Part shown: piece by piece, positions 6,298 to 8,937 of the stretch
How positions within the stretch are numbered: the stretch's first letter is position 1
Layout of the letters: the number at the start of each line of letters is the position of its first letter
DNA from: Methanobacteriota archaeon
GTDB lineage: Archaea > Halobacteriota > Methanomicrobia > Methanomicrobiales > Methanocorpusculaceae
Direction: 5' to 3'
NCBI GenBank assembly: GCA_023396065.1
Contig: JAEWXF010000035.1
Span: 1-8,937 of the forward strand
DNA length: 8,937 nt
Notes under the pieces: generated by a model
The model's input: the letters and a program-made list of their open reading frames with translations, nothing else
What the model was told of the DNA's origin: nothing
The model's database searches: none
Translations under genes and position numbers: made by a program

Positions 6298-6774
6298 TTA
6301 TTTGGTACCCTGTAAAATTACCGGGCGCTGCTTGCTTTTGGGATCACTCATACCAAGAATACGTTCGTCCCCCACGATACCGTATTTGGCGTAGTCGGTC
6401 GTAGTCATGGTCCCGGAACGCATAAAGGTCCCCTGCATAATGCTGTACGGGAATTTATCGGCAAATATTTCGTCGCAGGCTTCCTTAACCTCCGGAATTG
6501 CATCTGCGGATTCAAGTTCCAGAAGAATGGTTCCCACATGTACCTGGAGCAGGTATTCTTCTCCGCAAAGTGAGATGGTACGCCGGAGCGTGGTCGCGTT
6601 TGGCTTCCCCCGGGCAGGGCCGTACGGTACTGCCGCAGGAATGCTTGGACCGTTCAGAATCATGCGTCTGATTCCCCCGATGTCTGTGATACGGGCAAGA
6701 AGGGATTCCACCGTGTCGGGGTTCAGAAAACGCGACGGAACGATGCGAAGCTGAGAGTATGCTGATTGTGTCAT
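6298..6774 (-). CDS. mcrD: Methyl-coenzyme M reductase operon protein D (assembly factor)
   Basis: 158 residues from ATG 6774 (MTQSAYSQLRIVPSRFL). McrD is not part of the mature enzyme; it binds MCR and is thought to help assembly or F430 loading. Family features are FLNPDTVESLL, GGIRRMILNGPSIPAAVPYGPARGK, the LQVHVGTILLELE strand and the end block QGTFMRSGTMTTTDYAKYGIVGDER. A start at 6789 (MRQQN..., 163 residues) is possible, but it lacks a ribosome site. The later ATG has GAGG 9 bases upstream, and that GAGG overlaps the earlier ATG, so the shorter form is preferred. It lies 35 bases after mcrB and 68 before mcrG. Confidence 0.94.
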   Translation of the reverse strand: MTQSAYSQLRIVPSRFLNPDTVESLLARITDIGGIRRMILNGPSIPAAVPYGPARGKPNATTLRRTISLCGEEYLLQVHVGTILLELESADAIPEVKEACDEIFADKFPYSIMQGTFMRSGTMTTTDYAKYGIVGDERILGMSDPKSKQRPVILQGTK

Positions 6775-6809
6775 ATTTTGCTGCCTCATTCGGAAAATGC
6801 TGTTTCAAT

Positions 6810-8123
6810 TCAGGCAGCCCGGGCAACTGCCTGAATCGGACGGGCGAACTCTTCGATTCTGCCGAATGTTTCGCCGTAGATTTTTGCGGTACCTTCGGGA
6901 GAGAACATCTGGGTTCCTGCATCAAGCGCGCAGGCGGATACGGCACACGGCATTGCAACGCCTGCCGCGTGACGGGTTACCACGTGGTTCCCGTTGAAGA
7001 TACCCGGTCCTCCTCCACCGTAGATGGAGTGGCTGAAGAATGAAAAGCCAACCCCTGCACCCATTGCTCTCCCGAAATCGGATCCCGGCAGACCGGTTTC
7101 GTGTTCCAGAAGATCGTTAAAGTAGAGCAGGGTCGACGATGCAGCCTGGGCCATACGTCCGGCTCCGGCATTGACCATGGTAGCGGCCAGTGTTCCGGCA
7201 GATGCGTATGCATTCCACAGCATCGGGTCTTTGGTCTCATACGGTTTGTAGTAGCCGCCGGGCATTCCCGGACCCTGTTTGATAACACCGTCCTCAATTG
7301 CGCGTTCCGTGAGGGACTGGACAACCGTACCAACGGTACCGGTCTGACCGTTTTCCTTCACAATATCATAGACCATGTTGTTTGCATTCAGACCCTGATA
7401 GACGTACAGCAGCAGCTGGGCACGCTCGAACGGACCGATTGCGTTACCCATTTCAAACTGGCCGGCCTGTTCAAAGGTTGCGGCGAGTGCTGCACCCTGC
7501 ATAGCATTGCGGTGCGTCATCATGACGGTCTGATTCACCGGGATGTTCCGGAGCGCATATCCGAGAGACTCGTTGTTCTGCGGGATAGACATAATCATCG
7601 AACATCCTCCGCCCGCAAGATCCATGGTGACCGGATATGATCCGAATGCCGCGGCTTTGACGGTGTTTGCATTGAACATGTCCACGCCAAAATGTTCCAC
7701 AATTGCATAGGTAGTGGCGGCTGCAACCGCCATAAGAGACGCATCGTAGGTTGCGGCGGATGTAATCCGGGCCGAAGGAACTTTTACGAGAAGCAGTTTT
7801 CCGCCGTTAAAACGCCGGATCTCTGTGTCATCATCCTCTGAGACGGAGACATATTCCTTGATTTTTGCTTCAACTGCATCAATGTTTCCCACAATATCCA
7901 GATCAAGTTCCCGACCAAGAATTTGTGTGTGTTTTCCAAGTTTTCCGGTGCGAAGACCGTCCTGCATACCACCAATGTTTACCGCGACAGTTCGTTTGGT
8001 GTCGTCGATAATTTTTTGTACCGATGGATTCACAAGCGGGCTGATCCGTTCCAGAGTCACGTTGCTCCGGAGGAGTTTGCCGTTATCATCGTAGAGATCG
8101 ATAACATCCTTGTAGGTTGCCAT
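6810..8123 (-). CDS. mcrB: Methyl-coenzyme M reductase subunit beta
   Basis: 437 residues, close to the 443 of characterised enzymes. The beta subunit lines the substrate channel of MCR and binds coenzyme B. FFSHSIYGGGGPGIFNGNHVVTRH (positions 362-385) is the active-site block: F362 and Y368 correspond to Phe361 and Tyr367 of the Methanothermobacter enzyme, and H380 to the His that contacts the CoB phosphate. GGGCSMIMSIPQNNES (171-186) and GPFERAQLLLYVYQGLNANNM (230-250) are also family-typical. The start has TTGAGG 8 bases upstream. First gene of the mcrBDGA operon, preceded by a structured leader and a TATA box. Confidence 0.97.
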   Translation of the reverse strand: MATYKDVIDLYDDNGKLLRSNVTLERISPLVNPSVQKIIDDTKRTVAVNIGGMQDGLRTGKLGKHTQILGRELDLDIVGNIDAVEAKIKEYVSVSEDDDTEIRRFNGGKLLLVKVPSARITSAATYDASLMAVAAATTYAIVEHFGVDMFNANTVKAAAFGSYPVTMDLAGGGCSMIMSIPQNNESLGYALRNIPVNQTVMMTHRNAMQGAALAATFEQAGQFEMGNAIGPFERAQLLLYVYQGLNANNMVYDIVKENGQTGTVGTVVQSLTERAIEDGVIKQGPGMPGGYYKPYETKDPMLWNAYASAGTLAATMVNAGAGRMAQAASSTLLYFNDLLEHETGLPGSDFGRAMGAGVGFSFFSHSIYGGGGPGIFNGNHVVTRHAAGVAMPCAVSACALDAGTQMFSPEGTAKIYGETFGRIEEFARPIQAVARAA

Positions 8124-8141
8124 AGTTTTTTCCTCAAATAG

Positions 8142-8172
8142 GTGCGTAAACGGAAACGATTTCGCTACGCAC
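8142..8172 (-). promoter_or_regulatory. Hairpin in the mcr operon leader
   Basis: Minus-strand GTGCGTA (8172-8166) pairs perfectly with TACGCAC (8148-8142). Within the 17-base loop, GAAA (8163-8160 region) can pair with TTTC (8156-8153) around TCG. The hairpin ends 5 bases before the TTGAGG ribosome site of mcrB and would lie within the predicted leader of about 65-70 nt. It could influence mRNA stability or initiation. No known riboswitch class is recognised. Confidence 0.6.
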
Positions 8173-8211
8173 TGTTCATACTTTCCGAATGGACGAAACC
8201 AGAAACATTAT

Positions 8212-8220
8212 TATTATAAA
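8212..8220 (-). promoter_or_regulatory. TATA box, main mcr operon promoter (predicted)
   Basis: Minus strand reads TTTATAATA, a good archaeal TATA element. Transcription would start near 8190, giving a leader of about 67 nt before mcrB. A second TATA-like element (CTATATAAC on the minus strand, 8295-8287) lies 75 bases further upstream and could be an alternative distal promoter. Confidence 0.65.
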
Positions 8221-8228
8221 AGTAATAA

Positions 8229-8241
8229 TTAGTGTTACTAA
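8229..8241. promoter_or_regulatory. 13-base palindrome just upstream of the mcr TATA box
   Basis: TTAGT-GTT-ACTAA is a perfect inverted repeat ending 8 bases from the TATA element, in the place of the BRE or an activator site. It is a candidate regulator binding site; the short, AT-rich arms make chance a real alternative. Confidence 0.4.
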
Positions 8242-8432
8242 CTCCTATCACCCAATCGGATCGTCTTATCTATTTTTTTGTGATGAGTTATATAGGTTAT
8301 CCTTTTTTCTTTGACAAATCAGAAGGCCGGCATGTGGAGAATACTATTATTACAGGTAATTTTGAAAATAGAATCCTGAAAATCTGATTTTCGGCAGGAT
8401 GAGGCCTCCCTGATTCGTATGAATCATACATA

Positions 8433-8440
8433 TTTATATG
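8433..8440 (+). promoter_or_regulatory. Candidate plus-strand TATA box
   Basis: TTTATATG resembles archaeal TATA boxes and would set a start near 8460. The perfect inverted repeat CGAATATT (8454-8461) / AATATTCG (8477-8484) lies over that start, as an operator or a leader stem would. Overlapping short inverted repeats at 8412-8430 (GATTC-GTAT-GAATC) precede it. Confidence 0.42.
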
Positions 8441-8459
8441 CCATTGAGTATTACGAATA

Positions 8460-8712
8460 TTTAGAGAAATAACACCAATATTCGATGTCTGTTTCTCCTG
8501 CCTGTCGCCTCAGGTCCTATGAATGTAAAGGAGGTATGTTTCAAAAAAAAGAAAAAATGGGTTTGTCAGAGAATTGCTTTCGGCACAAAGTATCTCTGAT
8601 ATTCGTTACCACTGTTCTTATCTATAATATCTATAATTCGTCTGCGGGTTTGCGGTCAATCCAAAAACACGGAGTTCCCTCTCGAATCCCTCCCGCAGAA
8701 ATACTTTTTTTT
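8460..8712 (+). ncRNA. Possible small RNA or decayed gene (plus strand)
   Basis: This stretch is bounded by the TATA-like element at 8433-8440 and a T8 tract at 8705-8712. It includes a perfect 8-bp stem, TCTGCGGG (8641-8648) with CCCGCAGA (8692-8699), shortly before the T-tract, and a lone Shine-Dalgarno-like AGGAGGT at 8529-8535 with no ATG at proper distance. The 8641-8699 element recalls a tRNA: a 7-8 bp closing stem and TCGAATCCC near the 3' side. At about 57 nt it is too short and its T-stem does not pair. The 102-codon frame starting at 8485 does not look like a protein. A non-coding transcript or a decayed gene are both possible. Confidence 0.25.
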
Positions 8713-8857
8713 CCTGAGTTTGACACTAGGCTAATTTTTCCCCGTGGTGCATCCACTAGCATCCCACCAATTTTTTGGAGTATGAGAATTTGACAGAGAC
8801 CTCAAAAACCACCTGTCACTCCGGGAAACACAAAGGTGTCTGATAATACTTTTTTCG
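8713..8857. other. Upstream region of the right-edge gene
   Basis: No gene is seen. It contains TGACAG (8791-8796) / CTGTCA (8813-8818), a perfect 6-bp inverted repeat with a 16-base spacer, and GGTG at 8835-8838, which is 19 bases before the next ATG and so far for a ribosome site. No clear TATA box is recognised for the gene at 8858. Confidence 0.4.
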
Positions 8858-8937
8858 ATGCAGGTCGATACTTTTCTTGCGGGTCTTTGGACGTATATGG
8901 GGAACCACGGCTTGAAAGCCGAAGATGGTTTCCGGGG
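8858..8937 (+). CDS. Start of an unidentified gene, cut by the window edge
   Basis: The frame from ATG 8858 stays open to the end of the window (26 full codons) and begins MQVDTFLAGLWTYM, continuing with GNHGLKAEDGFRG. The mix of hydrophobic and charged residues and the codon use look coding. The frame also stays open upstream to 8786 but contains no ATG, GTG or TTG before 8858. The gene runs divergently from mcrB, about 735 bases away. I do not recognise the family from so few residues. Confidence 0.5.
   Translation, partial: MQVDTFLAGLWTYMGNHGLKAEDGFR

Noticed and set aside
8485..8793. 102-codon plus-strand frame
   Set aside because: No family resemblance; the ATG lies on the edge of an inverted repeat without a ribosome site, and the good AGGAGGT at 8529-8535 has no start codon at usable distance. 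The frame runs through the tRNA-like stem and the T8 tract.
8901..8932. Nested inverted repeat (GGAACCA / TGGTTTCC around CGGCTTGAAAGCCG)
   Set aside because: It falls inside the apparently coding frame that starts at 8858 and needs a bulge to pair. It is better explained by codons than by an RNA element.
1..8937. CRISPR array, rRNA gene or complete tRNA gene
   Set aside because: No regularly spaced repeats, no rRNA signature and no complete cloverleaf were seen on either strand. The only tandem repeat is the two-unit intron tail.

Overview
The window comes from a methanogenic archaeon. Most of its right half is a four-gene methyl-coenzyme M reductase (MCR) operon on the minus strand, in the order mcrB-mcrD-mcrG-mcrA. 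The protein sequences, the methanogen-type sorting domain on the neighbouring gene and the TATA-type promoters suggest Methanomicrobiales, possibly a Methanocorpusculum-like organism. That family-level assignment rests on recognition by eye and has not been tested by a search.

Layout from left to right. Positions 1-619 (plus strand) hold the 3' part of a group II intron whose own 5' end lies outside the window. Its maturase/reverse-transcriptase gene is reduced to a short N-terminal stub, and it has a textbook domain V and VI ending at 550. A second, truncated copy of domains V-VI follows immediately (551-619). Positions 818-3232 (minus) encode an 804-residue secreted, cell-surface-anchored protein. 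It carries two tandem ZnuA/TroA-like metal-binding modules, a PGF-pre-PGF domain, a Thr/Ala-rich stalk and a C-terminal membrane anchor. Positions 3233-3729 are intergenic, with a TATA box placed for a nearly leaderless transcript, a possible 32-codon ORF and a very stable hairpin. Positions 3753-8123 (minus) are the mcr operon, closed by a hairpin/T8 terminator that overlaps the mcrA stop codon. Positions 8124-8857 are the divergent upstream region, with the mcr promoter, a leader hairpin, palindromes and a possible small RNA unit on the plus strand. At 8858 a plus-strand gene starts and runs off the window.

The McrA, McrB and McrG subunits form the (alpha-beta-gamma)2 enzyme that releases methane from methyl-coenzyme M and coenzyme B using nickel cofactor F430. 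McrD assists assembly. mcrC, present in many mcr operons, is absent between mcrD and mcrG. The residues for all five common McrA modifications and the active-site tyrosines are present, so the enzyme looks functional. The metal-binding surface protein is the only gene in the window with a possible, unproven link to the metal economy of the operon.

I see no convincing new multi-gene system. The most unusual items are the joined intron tails with a covarying base pair, the double solute-binding protein with altered ligand positions, and the structured leader and terminator of the mcr operon.
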